A stretch of DNA of 64,000 bases from Ralstonia sp. UNC404CL21Col (lineage in GTDB: Bacteria; Pseudomonadota; Gammaproteobacteria; Burkholderiales; Burkholderiaceae), in contig NZ_JIBE01000004.1 of the NCBI RefSeq assembly GCF_000620465.1, forward strand, positions 1,364,001 through 1,428,000, read 5' to 3'. Below are positions 42,295 to 51,911 of the stretch, piece by piece. A model generated the notes under the pieces. It did no database searches and was not told where the DNA came from. It worked only from the letters and a program-made list of their open reading frames with translations. The translations under genes were made by a program, and so were the position numbers. The stretch's first letter is position 1, and each line of letters opens with the position of its first letter.

Positions 42295-45200
42295 ATGTTT
42301 GAACGCCTCTTGCGCACCGTCATCGCCCAGCGCTGGCTGGTGCTGCTGGCCGTGCTGGCCGCCGCCGCGTTCGGCGCGTACAGCTATACGCGTCTGTCGA
42401 TCGACGCGGTGCCCGACATCACCAACGTGCAGGTGCAGATCAATACGCCCGCACCGGGCTATTCGCCGCTGGAGACCGAACAGCGCATCACCTATGCGCT
42501 GGAAACCGCCATGGCCGGCTTGCCCAAGCTGGAGCAGACGCGCTCGCTGTCCCGCTACGGCCTGTCGCAGGTGACGGTGATCTTCAAGGAGGGCACCGAC
42601 ATCTATTTCGCGCGCCAACTGGTGAGCGAACGCCTGCAGGCCGCAAAGGAGCAGTTGCCCGACGGCATTTCGCCAAGCATGGGGCCGGTCTCCACCGGCC
42701 TGGGCGAGATCTACCTGTGGACCGTAGAGGCCGACGCCAACGCGCGCAAGCCCGACGGCACCGCCTACACCCCCGCCGACTTGCGCGAGCTGCAGGACTG
42801 GGTGATCCGCCCGCAGATCCGCAATGTGCCGGGCGTGACGGAGGTCAACACCATCGGCGGTTTTGCCAAGGAATTCCTGGTGGCGACGAGCCCCGAACGC
42901 CTGGCGTCGTACAAGCTCACGCTGGCCGATGTGGTGACCGCGCTGGACCGCAACAACGCGAACGTCGGGGCCGGCTATATCGAGCGCAAGGGCGAGCAAT
43001 ACCTCGTGCGTGCGCCCGGCCAGTTGCGCGATGCGGCCGACATCGGCAACGTCGTGCTCGCCAGCCCGAACGGCACGCCGGTGCGCTTGCGCGACGTCGC
43101 CAGCATCGAAAGCGGCAGCGAACTGCGCACGGGCGCGGCGACCAGCAACGGGCGCGAGGTGGTGCTCGGCACGGCGTTCCTGTTGATGGGCGAGAACAGC
43201 CGCACCGTCTCGCAGGCCGTGGACAAGCGCATGCAGGAGATTCGCAAGACGCTGCCGGCGGGCATTCGCGTGGAGTCGGTGTACGACCGCACGGTGCTCG
43301 TCGACAAGGCCATCGCCACGGTCAAGAAGAATCTGCTGGAAGGCGCCATTCTCGTCATGGCGGTGCTGTTCCTCTTTCTGGGCAACCTGCGCGCAGCCGT
43401 GCTGACGGCGCTGGTGATTCCCTTGTCGATGCTGATGACGTTCAGCGGCATGGTGTCGGCCAAGGTGAGCGCCAACCTGATGAGTTTGGGCGCCCTGGAC
43501 TTCGGCATCATCGTCGACGGCGCGGTGGTGATCGTCGAGAACTGCGTGCGGCGCCTTGCGCATGCGCAGGAATTGCGCGGACGCCCGCTCACGCGCGCCG
43601 AGCGTTTCGACGAGGTGTTTGAAGCCGCCCGCGAAGCGCGCCGCCCGTTGCTGTATGGCCAGCTCATCATCATGGTGGTGTACCTGCCGATCTTTGCGCT
43701 CTCGGGTGTGGAAGGGAAGATGTTCCACCCGATGGCGATCACGGTGGTGCTGGCGCTGGCTGCGGCCATGATTCTCTCCATCACGTTTGTACCGGCCGCC
43801 GTGGCCTTGTTCATTGGCGAGCGCGTCGCCGAGAAAGAGAACCGCCTGATGGGTTGGGCGCGCCGCATGTATGCCCCGCTGCTCGAACGCGTGCTGGCTG
43901 CGCCTGCCGTGGTGTTGACGTTTGCCGCGGTGGCGGTGTCGGTCTCGGTGGTGGCAGCCACGCGCCTGGGCGCCGAGTTCGTGCCCAACCTGAACGAAGG
44001 CGATCTTTCCATCCAGGCCATGCGCGTGCCGGGCACCGGCCTGGCGCAATCGCTGGACATGCAGATGCAGATCGAGCGCACGCTCAAGACGAAGTTTCCC
44101 GAGATCGAGCGTGTGTTTGCGCGCACCGGTACCGCAGAGGTCGCGACCGACGTGATGCCGCCCAGCATCTCTGACGGCTACATCATGCTCAAGCCCGAGC
44201 GCGACTGGCCCACCGGCGCCGATGGCAAACGTCGCAACCGGGATCAGTTGCTGGCCGACATTCGCACCACGGTCGAAGCGCTGCCCGGCAACGCGTACGA
44301 GTTCTCGCAGCCGATTCAGTTGCGCTTCAATGAACTGATTTCGGGCGTACGCAGCGATGTGGCCGTCAAGCTCTTCGGCGACGACATGAGCGTGCTGGAA
44401 GCCCAGGCCAAGCGTATTGCGGCGCAGCTCGGCAAGCTGGCCGGCGCTGCCGAGGTGAAGATCGAACAGACCGGCGGCCTGCCTTTTCTGAACGTCGACA
44501 TCGATCGCGACAAGGCCGCGCGTTATGGCCTTTCCATCGGTGCGATTCAGGACACGGTGTCCGCCGCCATCGGGGGTAAGGATGCGGGCACGGTATTCCA
44601 GGGCGACCGTCGTTTCGGCATCGTCGTGCGGCTGCCGGAAACTGCGCGCAGCGACCCGGCCGCGCTGGGCCGCTTGCCGCTGGCATTGCCCAACGGGCAG
44701 GGTTACGTGCCGCTATCCGAGGTGGCCACGCTCAACGAGGTGACCGGTCCCAACCAGGTCAGCCGCGAAGACGGCAAGCGCCGCATCGTCGTCAGCGCCA
44801 ATGTGCGCGGGCGCGATATCGCCTCGTTCGTCGAAGAAGCGCAGGCGGTGCTCGATGCGCAGGTGCGCCTGCCGGCCGGTTACTGGATGGCGTGGGGCGG
44901 GCAGTTCGAGCAATTGCAGTCGGCCACCGGGCGCCTGCAGATCGTGGTGCCGCTGGCGCTGGCCATGGTGTTCACGCTGCTGTTCATGATGTTCGGCAAC
45001 CTGAAGGACGGCTTGCTGGTGTTTTCCGGCATTCCGTTTGCGCTGTCGGGCGGCATCCTGGCGCTGGCGTTGCGCGGTATTCCGCTGTCGATTTCCGCGG
45101 CGGTGGGCTTCATCGCGCTGTCGGGCGTGGCAGTGCTCAACGGGCTCGTGATGCTGAGCTTCATCCGCAGCCTGCGCGAGAGCGGCAAGCCCGTCGACGA

Positions 45201-45465
45201 GGCCGTACGTGAGGGCGCGCTGACGCGCTTGCGTCCGGTGCTGATGACCGCGTTGGTGGCATCGCTGGGCTTCGTGCCCATGGCACTGGCAACCGGCACG
45301 GGCGCTGAAGTGCAGCGGCCGTTGGCCACGGTGGTGATCGGGGGGATTCTGTCGTCGACGGCGCTGACGCTGCTGGTGCTGCCGGTGTTGTATCGGCTGG
45401 CCTATCGACGGGGTGCGCAGCCAGGAAGAGGGGACGCACCCGCGCCCGAAGCGTCATCCGCCTGA
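42295..45465 (+). CDS. czcA: heavy-metal RND efflux pump (CzcA type)
   Basis: The 1056-residue proton-driven pump has 12 transmembrane helices. The TM4 proton-relay residues are Asp402, Asp408 and Glu415 (DFGIIVDGAVVIVEN), the pattern of CzcA-type Co/Zn/Cd pumps rather than the CusA copper pattern. The divalent-cation site region (FVPNLNEGDLSIQAM) is also typical. I chose the ATG at 42295 because AAGGAGG lies 5 bases upstream; the TTG at 42280 is a worse start. It is the last gene of the czcCBA-type operon. The copper-like promoter box leaves the metal uncertain. Confidence 0.9.
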   Translation: MFERLLRTVIAQRWLVLLAVLAAAAFGAYSYTRLSIDAVPDITNVQVQINTPAPGYSPLETEQRITYALETAMAGLPKLEQTRSLSRYGLSQVTVIFKEGTDIYFARQLVSERLQAAKEQLPDGISPSMGPVSTGLGEIYLWTVEADANARKPDGTAYTPADLRELQDWVIRPQIRNVPGVTEVNTIGGFAKEFLVATSPERLASYKLTLADVVTALDRNNANVGAGYIERKGEQYLVRAPGQLRDAADIGNVVLASPNGTPVRLRDVASIESGSELRTGAATSNGREVVLGTAFLLMGENSRTVSQAVDKRMQEIRKTLPAGIRVESVYDRTVLVDKAIATVKKNLLEGAILVMAVLFLFLGNLRAAVLTALVIPLSMLMTFSGMVSAKVSANLMSLGALDFGIIVDGAVVIVENCVRRLAHAQELRGRPLTRAERFDEVFEAAREARRPLLYGQLIIMVVYLPIFALSGVEGKMFHPMAITVVLALAAAMILSITFVPAAVALFIGERVAEKENRLMGWARRMYAPLLERVLAAPAVVLTFAAVAVSVSVVAATRLGAEFVPNLNEGDLSIQAMRVPGTGLAQSLDMQMQIERTLKTKFPEIERVFARTGTAEVATDVMPPSISDGYIMLKPERDWPTGADGKRRNRDQLLADIRTTVEALPGNAYEFSQPIQLRFNELISGVRSDVAVKLFGDDMSVLEAQAKRIAAQLGKLAGAAEVKIEQTGGLPFLNVDIDRDKAARYGLSIGAIQDTVSAAIGGKDAGTVFQGDRRFGIVVRLPETARSDPAALGRLPLALPNGQGYVPLSEVATLNEVTGPNQVSREDGKRRIVVSANVRGRDIASFVEEAQAVLDAQVRLPAGYWMAWGGQFEQLQSATGRLQIVVPLALAMVFTLLFMMFGNLKDGLLVFSGIPFALSGGILALALRGIPLSISAAVGFIALSGVAVLNGLVMLSFIRSLRESGKPVDEAVREGALTRLRPVLMTALVASLGFVPMALATGTGAEVQRPLATVVIGGILSSTALTLLVLPVLYRLAYRRGAQPGRGDAPAPEASSA

Positions 45466-45500
45466 CTGCGGTGCGTCCTTTCTGGCTCGGTGTGCCGCGC

Positions 45501-45680
45501 TCAACGCCACAGGCCGGCGATGTGCAGCAGCGCTGCGCATGCGCCGACCGCTACGAGGAACAGGCCCGCCCCGATGGGCGAGCCCCAGCCATACCAGCTC
45601 AGGGCCTTCTCGGCATTCGGGTCGAACGGAATGGATGACGAATGCGTGTCGCGCGGCACGGTTTGCGATGAGGTCTGCAT
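45501..45680 (-). CDS. 59-residue single-helix membrane protein
   Basis: The frame reads MQTSSQTVPRDTHSSSIPFD, then a short cytoplasmic part and a hydrophobic helix (about 33-57, PIGAGLFLVAVGACAALLHI) ending GLWR. It converges on the RND pump and lies 37 bases after the PadR stop in the same orientation, so it may share the PadR operon. The function is unknown. Confidence 0.6.
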   Translation of the reverse strand: MQTSSQTVPRDTHSSSIPFDPNAEKALSWYGWGSPIGAGLFLVAVGACAALLHIAGLWR

Positions 45681-45717
45681 GACGACTCCGGTTTCACTGC
45701 GTTGACGGTGGCCCGGC

Positions 45718-46347
45718 TCAGGCCGGCCCGGTAGTGGAGGCGGTCTTCTCGGCCGCCGCGCGCTGCTGATGCCAGCCGCGCCAGAGGTCCAGCCCGCCCA
45801 GCGTGCCGGCCTCCATCTGGGTGATGAGTCCGATCACGAACTGACGTTCTGCCAGCAGCAGCGCGCGCTGGTATTCGGACTCAATCAGAAACAGTTGCGG
45901 CACTTCCTGCGCGGCACCCGTCGTCAGCTCGGCATCGACTTCTGCGATGAGCGGATCGAGGCGCGCCAGGCGGTCGCGCAGCAGGTCGATCACGTGATCG
46001 GGCGGCAGTGCGGGCAGCAGCGATAACCCGGCTTCGAAGCGCAGGTATTCCTTCTCCGGCCGCGCGATCCATTCACGCAGCCAGTCGTTCATCTCGGCGC
46101 GGCCGGCAGGGGTGATGGCGTAGACGGTCCGCTCCGGGCGAGCGCCATCTCGCACGGTTTCGGTTGGCACGATCAGCGCGGCGGCTTCCAGCGAATCGAT
46201 CACGGTGTACAGCGAGCCGTAGCGCAGCTTGATGCTTTTCTCCTTGCCCCGTGCACGCATGGTTGACGCCATCTCATACGGATGCATCGGTTTTTCAAAC
46301 AGCAGCACAAGGACCGCAAGGGCCAACGGACTGGTCGGACGCTTCAT
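45718..46347 (-). CDS. PadR family transcriptional regulator
   Basis: A 209-residue protein with the N-terminal PadR winged helix (about 5-90, ALAVLVLLFEKPMHPYEMASTMRARG and SLYTVIDSLEAAALI) and a long C-terminal dimerisation helix (PadR subfamily 2). It has no transporter partner except the small membrane protein downstream. A perfect 13-bp-arm palindrome lies 8 bases upstream of its start, the natural operator for autorepression. Confidence 0.88.
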   Translation of the reverse strand: MKRPTSPLALAVLVLLFEKPMHPYEMASTMRARGKEKSIKLRYGSLYTVIDSLEAAALIVPTETVRDGARPERTVYAITPAGRAEMNDWLREWIARPEKEYLRFEAGLSLLPALPPDHVIDLLRDRLARLDPLIAEVDAELTTGAAQEVPQLFLIESEYQRALLLAERQFVIGLITQMEAGTLGGLDLWRGWHQQRAAAEKTASTTGPA

Positions 46348-46354
46348 ATTTGCT

Positions 46355-46390
46355 CGGTTGCGTATATCCGCCGACGAATATACGCAACCG
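46355..46390. promoter_or_regulatory. PadR operator, 13-10-13 palindrome
   Basis: CGGTTGCGTATAT (46355-46367) and ATATACGCAACCG (46378-46390) are perfect complements separated by 10 bases, just upstream of the PadR start. Confidence 0.8.
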
Positions 46391-46501
46391 GCTGGGTAAA
46401 CGCAAGAACGATGCGGAGTCGGTACAGCGGGGGGGGGCGAGATTGAAAAGGGAGGAGGTTCGCGAGGCCGGCTGGTGCGGCCTCGGCGTGTGGGGTGACG
46501 C

Positions 46502-46936
46502 TTATTCGGCCTGCAGTGCGGCGATGATCTTTTCGGCTTGGGCCTTCAGCTTGTCGGTGTCGGCCTGCACGCGGGCGTGCGGTTGCAGCGGGGTGTCGCT
46601 GTAGCGCGGCAGCACGTGAAAGTGCACGTGCGGCACCGTCTGTCCGGCAGCGCTGCCGTTGAGCTGGAAGATGGCGATGCCCGGCGGCGTGAACGCGGCG
46701 CGCACGGCGCGCGCCAGCTTGCGCGTGGTGCGGATGGCAGCTGATGCCGCGTCGTCGGACAGGTCGAACAGTTCCGCTGCGCCTTCCTTGGGCAGCACGA
46801 GCACGTGGCCGTCGGCCTGCGGCATGATGTCCATGAAGGCGATGGTGTGGTCGTCTTCGTACACCTTGATGCACGGCAGCTCGCCGCGCAGGATCTTGGC
46901 GAAGATGTTCTGGTTGTCGTAAGTCGCGTCAGGCAT
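46502..46936 (-). CDS. HIT family hydrolase
   Basis: The 144-residue product has the HIT motif HVHFHVLPR in the second half and the N-terminal nucleotide-binding hydrophobic stretch IFAKILRGELPCIKVYEDD. It is a histidine-triad nucleotide hydrolase or transferase acting on AMP-linked substrates. It has no clear operon partner. Confidence 0.9.
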   Translation of the reverse strand: MPDATYDNQNIFAKILRGELPCIKVYEDDHTIAFMDIMPQADGHVLVLPKEGAAELFDLSDDAASAAIRTTRKLARAVRAAFTPPGIAIFQLNGSAAGQTVPHVHFHVLPRYSDTPLQPHARVQADTDKLKAQAEKIIAALQAE

Positions 46937-47032
46937 GAAGTGTCTCCAGTAAGCGGGAAAAGCACAGGAAAGCGCTGCGCGAAAGTATATAGGCGACCGG
47001 CGGCGACGCGCCGCGCACAGGTTTAGCGCAGA

Positions 47033-48478
47033 TCAAGCCGGGGTGTCATCAAGCGACAACGGCGCAGCCACGTGTTCCAAGGGTTTGCGCTCCGCGGCCG
47101 TCCCCCAGAGCGCCTGAACCGCGGCCGCCAGCAGCATCAGCACGGCGCCGAATGCATAGCCCCCGAACACGGCACCGCGCGAGTGCGTATCGATCAGCCA
47201 ACCGAACAGCGCAGGCCCGGCCACGCCGCCGAGCCCGGTGCCCACGGCGTAGAACAACGCGATGGCAAGGGCGCGCACCTCGAGCGGAAAGGTCTCGCTC
47301 ACCGTCAGATACGCCGAGCTGGCGGCGGCCGATGCAAAGAAGAACACCACGGTCCACGCGATCGTCTGTGTGGCGCTGTCGAGCACACCGGCCTTGAAGA
47401 GCGCGCCACTCACCAGCAACAGCAGGCCGCTGATCGCATAGGTGGCAGCAATCATCGTGCGCCGGCCCACTACGTCAAACAGCCGCCCCAGCAGCAGCGG
47501 CCCGAGGAAGTTGCCCAGCGCGAACGGCAGCAGGTAGGTGCCGACCTTCGTCGCGGGCACGTCGTAGAAATCGGTCAGCACCAGCGCGTAGGTGAAGAAG
47601 ATCGCGTTGTAGAAAAACGCCTGCGCTGCCATCAGAGCGAGGCCCACCAGCGCGCGTTGCCGATGCTGCACGAACAGCACGCGGGCGACTTCGGTCAAGC
47701 GTGGATGGCCGCGGCTGCGCATGCGCAATGCCGGCAACGGCGCCGTATCGAAGCGATGGCCGCGCGATGCAATCTCGCTTTCGATATCGCGCACGATGGC
47801 CTGGGCTTCTTCGTGCCGGCCGCGCGTGATGAGCCAGCGTGGGCTTTCCGGAATCCAGAAACGCATGACCAGAATGATGAGCCCCAGCACTGCGCCGATG
47901 AAGAAGCACAGCCGCCAGCCCGTATCCACGCTCATGTGTGCGGGGTCCAGCAACCACAACGAGGCGCCCGCGCCCAACGCCGCCCCGACCCAGAACGTGC
48001 CGTTGATGGCGAGGTCCGTCCAGCCGCGCACGCGTGCGGGCGTCAACTCCTGGATGGTCGAATTGATGGCCGCGTATTCGCCGCCGATCCCTGCGCCCGT
48101 GAGCACACGAAACACGACGAGGCTGGCAAAGCTCCACGAAAACGCCGTGGCGAACGTGGCGAGGATGTACACGCCCAACGTGATGAAGAACAGCTTGCGG
48201 CGGCCGAGCCGATCCGTCATCCAGCCGAACAGCAGCGCGCCGAACACCGCCCCAATCAGGTAGGCACTGCTGGCAATGCCGACCTGCGCATTGGTGAGAT
48301 GCAGGGCTGGGCTTTGCTTGAGGGCGCCCGCCACGGCACCGGCCAGCGTCACCTCCAGGCCGTCGAGCAGCCACGTAATGCCCAGCGCAATGACCACGCG
48401 CGTGTGAAAGCGGCTCCACGGCAGACGATCGAGCCGGCTGGGCAGGTCGGATGTGTGGAAGGCTGGCGATTCGGGCAT
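47033..48478 (-). CDS. MFS transporter, sugar/metabolite symporter type
   Basis: The 481-residue product has twelve helices and both MFS signatures: GWMTDRLGRRKLFF in loop 2-3 and GRLFDVVGRRTMI in loop 8-9, with PESPRWLI after helix 6 as in the sugar-porter family. It probably imports a sugar, polyol or organic acid. The TetR gene upstream is in the same orientation, 41 bases away. Confidence 0.85.
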   Translation of the reverse strand: MPESPAFHTSDLPSRLDRLPWSRFHTRVVIALGITWLLDGLEVTLAGAVAGALKQSPALHLTNAQVGIASSAYLIGAVFGALLFGWMTDRLGRRKLFFITLGVYILATFATAFSWSFASLVVFRVLTGAGIGGEYAAINSTIQELTPARVRGWTDLAINGTFWVGAALGAGASLWLLDPAHMSVDTGWRLCFFIGAVLGLIILVMRFWIPESPRWLITRGRHEEAQAIVRDIESEIASRGHRFDTAPLPALRMRSRGHPRLTEVARVLFVQHRQRALVGLALMAAQAFFYNAIFFTYALVLTDFYDVPATKVGTYLLPFALGNFLGPLLLGRLFDVVGRRTMIAATYAISGLLLLVSGALFKAGVLDSATQTIAWTVVFFFASAAASSAYLTVSETFPLEVRALAIALFYAVGTGLGGVAGPALFGWLIDTHSRGAVFGGYAFGAVLMLLAAAVQALWGTAAERKPLEHVAAPLSLDDTPA

Positions 48479-48519
48479 CGCGGCGCACTCGAGCTGGAAT
48501 GCGCACGACGCAGCACGAA

Positions 48520-49185
48520 TTATTCCCGCACAGGTGCGGCCGAGTCTTCTTGCGATGCGCCGGCGAGCAGCGTGTCTTCAAAGAAGCGGCGGCGCGCGTC
48601 CTTGTCGGGCTTGCTGCCCTGGTGCCAGAGCGTGGCCTCCGACAGCTGGTAGGCGTACAGCATGAAGGCGCGCGTCTTGGCGTCCTTGCGCGTAAAGCCG
48701 ATCGCCTGGAAGTGCTGGACGTAGTAATCCATGCGGTGTTCATCGACGGCTTCGACGGCCTCTTGCGCCATCGGGTCGCGCCGCGCCCAGGCACGGATGG
48801 CGAACTCGATCATGGCTGTGCGGCGCGCGCTGCGTCCGCGAAACGGCAGTGCGAGCAGATCGCGCACCAGGCCCTGCACCGATGCGTTCTGCCGCTCCAG
48901 CTTGGGGCCGATGCGCGTGCGCTCGCTCCAGTCCTGCAGCACCTGGTGCAGCAGGTCGTCGCGGTTCTTGAAGTGCCAGTAGAAACTGCCGCGCGTGACG
49001 TCCAGCTGCTTGGCGAGCACGTCCACGCGCACCGCATCGATGCTCTTGGTGACGAGCAGATCGGTGGCGGCGCGCACCCAGTCGTCGGGCGTGAGCTGGG
49101 CACGCGGCGCGGCAGGGGTGGAGGTTTCGGCATCGACGTCCACGGCAGCGTCGTGTTCGTCGATCAGCAAGGAAGGCTTGGGCAT
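48520..49185 (-). CDS. TetR family transcriptional regulator
   Basis: The 221-residue product has a TetR-type helix-turn-helix (about 40-85, SIDAVRVDVLAKQLDVTRGSFYWHFKNRDDLLHQVL) and a C-terminal ligand domain. It is divergent from the orphan periplasmic-binding gene at 49415, and a 9-6-9 palindrome (49286-49309) lies in between; it is followed by the MFS gene. It probably controls the binding protein and perhaps the transporter. The internal start at 49185 was chosen over 49212 to remove a non-family extension. Confidence 0.88.
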   Translation of the reverse strand: MPKPSLLIDEHDAAVDVDAETSTPAAPRAQLTPDDWVRAATDLLVTKSIDAVRVDVLAKQLDVTRGSFYWHFKNRDDLLHQVLQDWSERTRIGPKLERQNASVQGLVRDLLALPFRGRSARRTAMIEFAIRAWARRDPMAQEAVEAVDEHRMDYYVQHFQAIGFTRKDAKTRAFMLYAYQLSEATLWHQGSKPDKDARRRFFEDTLLAGASQEDSAAPVRE

Positions 49186-49285
49186 GAAGGCGGATTCTAG
49201 TCCCGCTGACAAGGCTGTCCAGCGCTTAAATCATGCTGACGCCCCCAGGTTTGCGCGGGTTGACACGGCAATAAACGCACTCCTA

Positions 49286-49309
49286 CCATGCACATACGTT
49301 TGTGTATGG
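49286..49309. promoter_or_regulatory. probable TetR operator
   Basis: CCATGCACA (49286-49294) and TGTGTATGG (49301-49309) are complementary with one mismatch, with a 6-base spacer, resembling AcrR-type sites. Confidence 0.65.
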
Positions 49310-49414
49310 AAGGATCGAGCTACCGTAAGCCTCGGTTTGCGGTTTAGTACAAGAACCATGCTCGACGATGCCTTCTGCACGGCGTCTAACGATAAGACAT
49401 CAGGAGACATTTGC

Positions 49415-50671
49415 ATGAAGGCATTCCGACTCGCGCTGTGCGCGGCGGCAGCAGTTGGCACATTTGCGGGCGCATTCTGCCCGACCATCGTCCACGCCGA
49501 GACCGTCAAGATCGCGTGGATCGATCCGCTGTCCGGGCTGATGGGGGCGCTGGGCCAGAACCAGCTGCGCAGCTGGCAATACGCGGCCGATCTGGCCAAC
49601 CAGCAGAACTGGAGCGGCAACGGCACCAAGTTTGAAGTCGTCGGCTTTGACAACAAGGTGTCGCCGCAAGAAAGCCTGACGATCCTCAAGCAGATCACCG
49701 ACCAGGGCATCCGCTACGTCGCGCAGGGCGACGGTTCCAGCGTGGGCATGGCGCTGCAGGACGCGATCGCCAAGTACAACGACCGCAACCCGGGCAAGGA
49801 GATCATCTATCTCAACTACGCCGCGGTCGATCCGGACATGACCAACAGCAAGTGCAACTACTGGCACTTCCGCCTGGACGCCAACTCCGACATGAAGATG
49901 GAGGCCCTGACCAGCTACCTGGCCAAGGACCCGAACATCAAGAAGGTCTATCTGCTGAACCAGAACTACTCGTTCGGGCACCAAGTGGCGCGTGCGGCCA
50001 AGGAATACCTCAAGCGCAAACGCCCGGACATCCAGGTGGTGGGTGAAGACCTGCACCCGCTGGCACAGGTGAAGGACTTCTCGCCGTATGTCGCGAAAAT
50101 CCGCGCATCGGGCGCCGATACGGTCATCACCGGCAATTGGGGGAGCGATCTGGCACTGCTGATTCGGGCGTCGAAGGATGCGGGCCTTACCACCAACTTC
50201 TATACGTACTACGCAGGCACCACCGGCGTGCCCACGGCGATGGGGGCGTCCGGCGCCGACCGCGTGAAGGTCATCAGCTACTTTGCCCCGAACGACGGCA
50301 ACGCCAAGACGAGCGCCGTGCTCGACGGCTTCAAGAAGAAGTACAACGACGACTTCTTCAACGCCGATGTCTACACCGGCATCGCCTTCCTGGCCAAGGC
50401 CATCAAGACCAGCGGTTCGGCGGAGCCGGCCAAGGTGGCCAAGGTGATGGAAGGCATGACGGTCGATGGGCTCAACGGCCCGATCGAGATGCGCAAGACC
50501 GACCACCAGGCCCAGCAGACGCTGTACGTGACCACCTGGGTGAAGGCCGACGGCAAGAAGATCAAGTACGACCAGGAAAACACCGGCTACGGCTGGCGCA
50601 CTGACGTCACGCTGGAACCGCACCTCGCGGCCCAGCCGACGTCGTGCCAGATGAAGCGTCCGGCGTCGTAA
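49415..50671 (+). CDS. branched-chain amino acid-type periplasmic binding protein
   Basis: A 418-residue precursor with a signal peptide (cleavage near VHA). The LivJ-like fold reads KIAWIDPLSGLMGALGQNQLRSWQ, then the periplasmic cleft stretches DGSSVGMALQDAIAK and KKVYLLNQNYSFGHQVARAAKEY. It binds an amino acid or aromatic amide/urea-like ligand for an ABC importer. No permease or ATPase genes are next to it, so it is an orphan. The divergent TetR gene with its palindrome suggests inducible expression. Confidence 0.88.
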   Translation: MKAFRLALCAAAAVGTFAGAFCPTIVHAETVKIAWIDPLSGLMGALGQNQLRSWQYAADLANQQNWSGNGTKFEVVGFDNKVSPQESLTILKQITDQGIRYVAQGDGSSVGMALQDAIAKYNDRNPGKEIIYLNYAAVDPDMTNSKCNYWHFRLDANSDMKMEALTSYLAKDPNIKKVYLLNQNYSFGHQVARAAKEYLKRKRPDIQVVGEDLHPLAQVKDFSPYVAKIRASGADTVITGNWGSDLALLIRASKDAGLTTNFYTYYAGTTGVPTAMGASGADRVKVISYFAPNDGNAKTSAVLDGFKKKYNDDFFNADVYTGIAFLAKAIKTSGSAEPAKVAKVMEGMTVDGLNGPIEMRKTDHQAQQTLYVTTWVKADGKKIKYDQENTGYGWRTDVTLEPHLAAQPTSCQMKRPAS

Positions 50672-50703
50672 CGGCGTGATCGAGGTGTCCCCGGGTCAGA
50701 TCC

Positions 50704-51636
50704 TCAGACCGGGGACACCACGCCTGTGCCCGCCAGGTGTCCGCGGGCGTTCTCCAGAAAGCGATCCACCGTCGCCTGCACCGATTCCGGCGACCAGCCC
50801 GCAATGTGCGGCGTCAGCACGACCTGCTCCAGGTCCAGCAGCCCGGCCGGCGGCTTGGGCTCGCTCTCATACACATCCAGCCCCGCGCCGCCCAGCTTGC
50901 CTGCGCGGATGGCCGCTTCCAGCGCCGCCGTATCCACCACGCTGCCGCGCGCAATGTTGACCACGTAGCCGCTCGGGCCCAGCGCCTCCAGGATCGTCTG
51001 GTTGACCAGATGCTTCGTCTGCGCACCGCCCGGCGTGGCAACGATCAGGAAGTCCGCCCACTCCGCCATGTCCTTCAGCGCATCGAAGTAGCGGTATGAC
51101 ACGCCTTCGCGCGGCTTGCGATTGTGGTAGCCGATCTGCATGTCGAAGCCGGCAGCGCGGCGCGCGATCTGCATGCCGATGGTGCCCAGGCCGACGATGC
51201 CCAGTCGTTTGCCGCATACGCCGGGCTGCAGCGGAATGTCGTCGCGCCAGACGCCGTTGCGTGTGGATCGATCCAGCTTGGGAATGCCGCGCACGGTGGC
51301 CAGCAGCAAGCCAAAGGCGTGGTCGGCCACGCAGGCGTCGTTGGTGCCGGCACCGTTGGCTACGGCCACGCCACGCGCGCGGGCGGCGTCCACGTCGATG
51401 TTCTCGTAGCCGGCGCCCAGCGCGCAGGCAAGTTCCAGCTTGGGCATCGCGGCGATCTCCGCGCCCGTCAGGCCCGTCGAGCCGTTGGTGAGGACGATGC
51501 GGACATCCTGCCCGTGGCGCGCGATCGCGGCGTCGCGTTCGGCGCGGGTGGGCGCATGGATGACGTGGAAATGTTCAGCGATCTGCGCCACGTTATCGGG
51601 CGTCATCGCAATGAGGAGCAGCAGGGTCGGTTGCAT
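50704..51636 (-). CDS. D-2-hydroxyacid dehydrogenase family protein
   Basis: The 310-residue product has the GxGxxG motif (VGLGTIG) and the catalytic Arg (NIARGSVVDT), Glu (GLDVYESEP) and His (LTPHIAGWS) of NAD(P)-dependent D-2-hydroxyacid dehydrogenases, including glyoxylate/hydroxypyruvate reductases. It is a complete enzyme. The start at 51636 avoids a 70-residue non-family extension. It is monocistronic. Confidence 0.88.
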   Translation of the reverse strand: MQPTLLLLIAMTPDNVAQIAEHFHVIHAPTRAERDAAIARHGQDVRIVLTNGSTGLTGAEIAAMPKLELACALGAGYENIDVDAARARGVAVANGAGTNDACVADHAFGLLLATVRGIPKLDRSTRNGVWRDDIPLQPGVCGKRLGIVGLGTIGMQIARRAAGFDMQIGYHNRKPREGVSYRYFDALKDMAEWADFLIVATPGGAQTKHLVNQTILEALGPSGYVVNIARGSVVDTAALEAAIRAGKLGGAGLDVYESEPKPPAGLLDLEQVVLTPHIAGWSPESVQATVDRFLENARGHLAGTGVVSPV

Positions 51637-51911
51637 GGGTAAGGAGGGGAGGCGGAGCGCAAGAATAGGGAGACGCCAGTAAACAGGTAACAGGTGCGTC
51701 GCGCGGCGCTTGGCGATGATAACGCGCGACCCGCCAGCCTTGCTCGAAGCCATGCCCCGCATGCGGTTACACGCCGTTACCGATGAGCAGGTTTGGTTGC
51801 ACGGGTTTGCCAGGCTGCGGCATAGACTTTGCGGCAAGAGGCGCATGGCCGCAGGCCGCAGACCAGACCGCAGGTCGGCCCAGACGCCTCGTTCACCAGA
51901 CGGGAATCATC

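Noticed and set aside
42277-44049. long minus-strand frame opposite czcA
   Set aside because: It is an antisense shadow with His/Arg-rich sequence and no signature; the pump reads on the plus strand.
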